From the NCBI RefSeq assembly GCF_004324755.1, contig NZ_SDMQ01000003.1:150490-214489 (forward strand): a stretch of 64,000 nucleotides of DNA, in the 5' to 3' direction. A program made the translations under genes and the position numbers. Numbering within the stretch: position 1 is the first letter of the stretch; every line of letters begins with the position of its first letter. The notes below the pieces were generated by a model. That model did no database searches. It saw nothing but the letters and a program-made list of their open reading frames with translations, and was not told where the DNA came from. The stretch is from Propioniciclava sinopodophylli. Lineage in GTDB: Bacteria > Actinomycetota > Actinomycetes > Propionibacteriales > Propionibacteriaceae. Of this stretch, positions 63,856 through 64,000 are shown in pieces.

Positions 63856-63888
63856 AAGAAGGCCCGAACCTGGGGTTCGGGCCTTCTT
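63856..63888 (-). terminator. Terminator of the rRNA operon
   Basis: Perfect 15-bp stem AAGAAGGCCCGAACC / GGTTCGGGCCTTCTT with a short loop and a T-rich 3' side on the minus strand, about 20 bases after the 5S rRNA. Confidence 0.85.
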
Positions 63889-63907
63889 GTTCACCCTGTT
63901 GGGGTGT

Positions 63908-64000
63908 GTTCGGCGGTGTCCTACTCTCCCACACCCCCTCGGGTGCAGTACCATCGGCGCTGCAAGGCTTAGCTTCCGGGTTCGGAATGGGACCGGGCGT
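63908..64000 (-). rRNA. rrf: 5S ribosomal RNA, 3' part (runs off the window)
   Basis: Minus-strand reading contains CCGGTCCCATTCCGAACCCG, AAGCTAAGCC and GATGGTACTGCA, the conserved 5S core, and ends CACCGCCGAAC before the terminator. The first 25 or so bases, and the 23S and 16S genes expected beyond, lie outside the window. Confidence 0.95.

Overview
This 64 kb window comes from the chromosome of a high-GC actinobacterium, most likely a member of the Propionibacteriaceae. The adjacent mutA, mutB and meaB genes of the propionate (methylmalonyl-CoA) pathway, a Fe/Mn superoxide dismutase of the propionibacterial type, an Rpf-like muralytic protein and actinobacterial gene orders around rpoBC and the ribosomal operons all fit this. 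I cannot name the genus.

Most of the window is core information-processing DNA on the minus strand. Read in the direction of transcription (right to left) it holds: a 5S rRNA end; rplJ-rplL; rpoB-rpoC; rpsL-rpsG-fusA-tuf; the S10 operon (rpsJ to rpsQ); the spc operon (rplN to rplO, then secY-adk-map as a separate unit); the alpha operon (infA-rpmJ-rpsM-rpsK-rpsD-rpoA-rplQ); and rplM-rpsI-glmM. Several of these start at promoters with good -35/-10 elements and end at strong hairpins.

The plus strand and the gaps hold metabolic and accessory genes. 1.5-9.7 kb carries an EF-G paralog, trmB-truA-methyltransferase, CsbD, SodA and an Rpf-like protein. 14.5-19.9 kb carries a three-gene ABC importer, with formate-tetrahydrofolate ligase facing it. 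33.1-40.6 kb carries serC, a SerA-like dehydrogenase, and mutA-mutB-meaB. 40.6-45 kb carries a sucrase/ferredoxin-like protein, a DprE2-like reductase, gltX and a flavin reductase-like protein. 57.8-62.5 kb carries a surface/polyphosphate-type cassette: DUF4956, VTC-domain polymerase and DUF4353 lipoprotein, with a divergent Tat-exported phosphodiester glycosidase and a broken GT2/GtrA gene.

Two patterns stand out beyond ordinary annotation. First, four genes (marC, a LigA-like membrane protein gene, a GT2-GtrA fusion and an SDR gene) are reduced to fragments; three of them keep both ends of the homologous protein but have lost the middle. Second, four intergenic clusters of tandem repeats share a unit of 22 bp that starts GCCGA (GCCAA in one copy), although the rest of the unit differs. 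Leaderless transcription signals (TANNNT followed 6-8 bases later by ATG or GTG) are also frequent and decide several gene starts. All identifications come from reading the sequence and from memory of the families; no database search was run.
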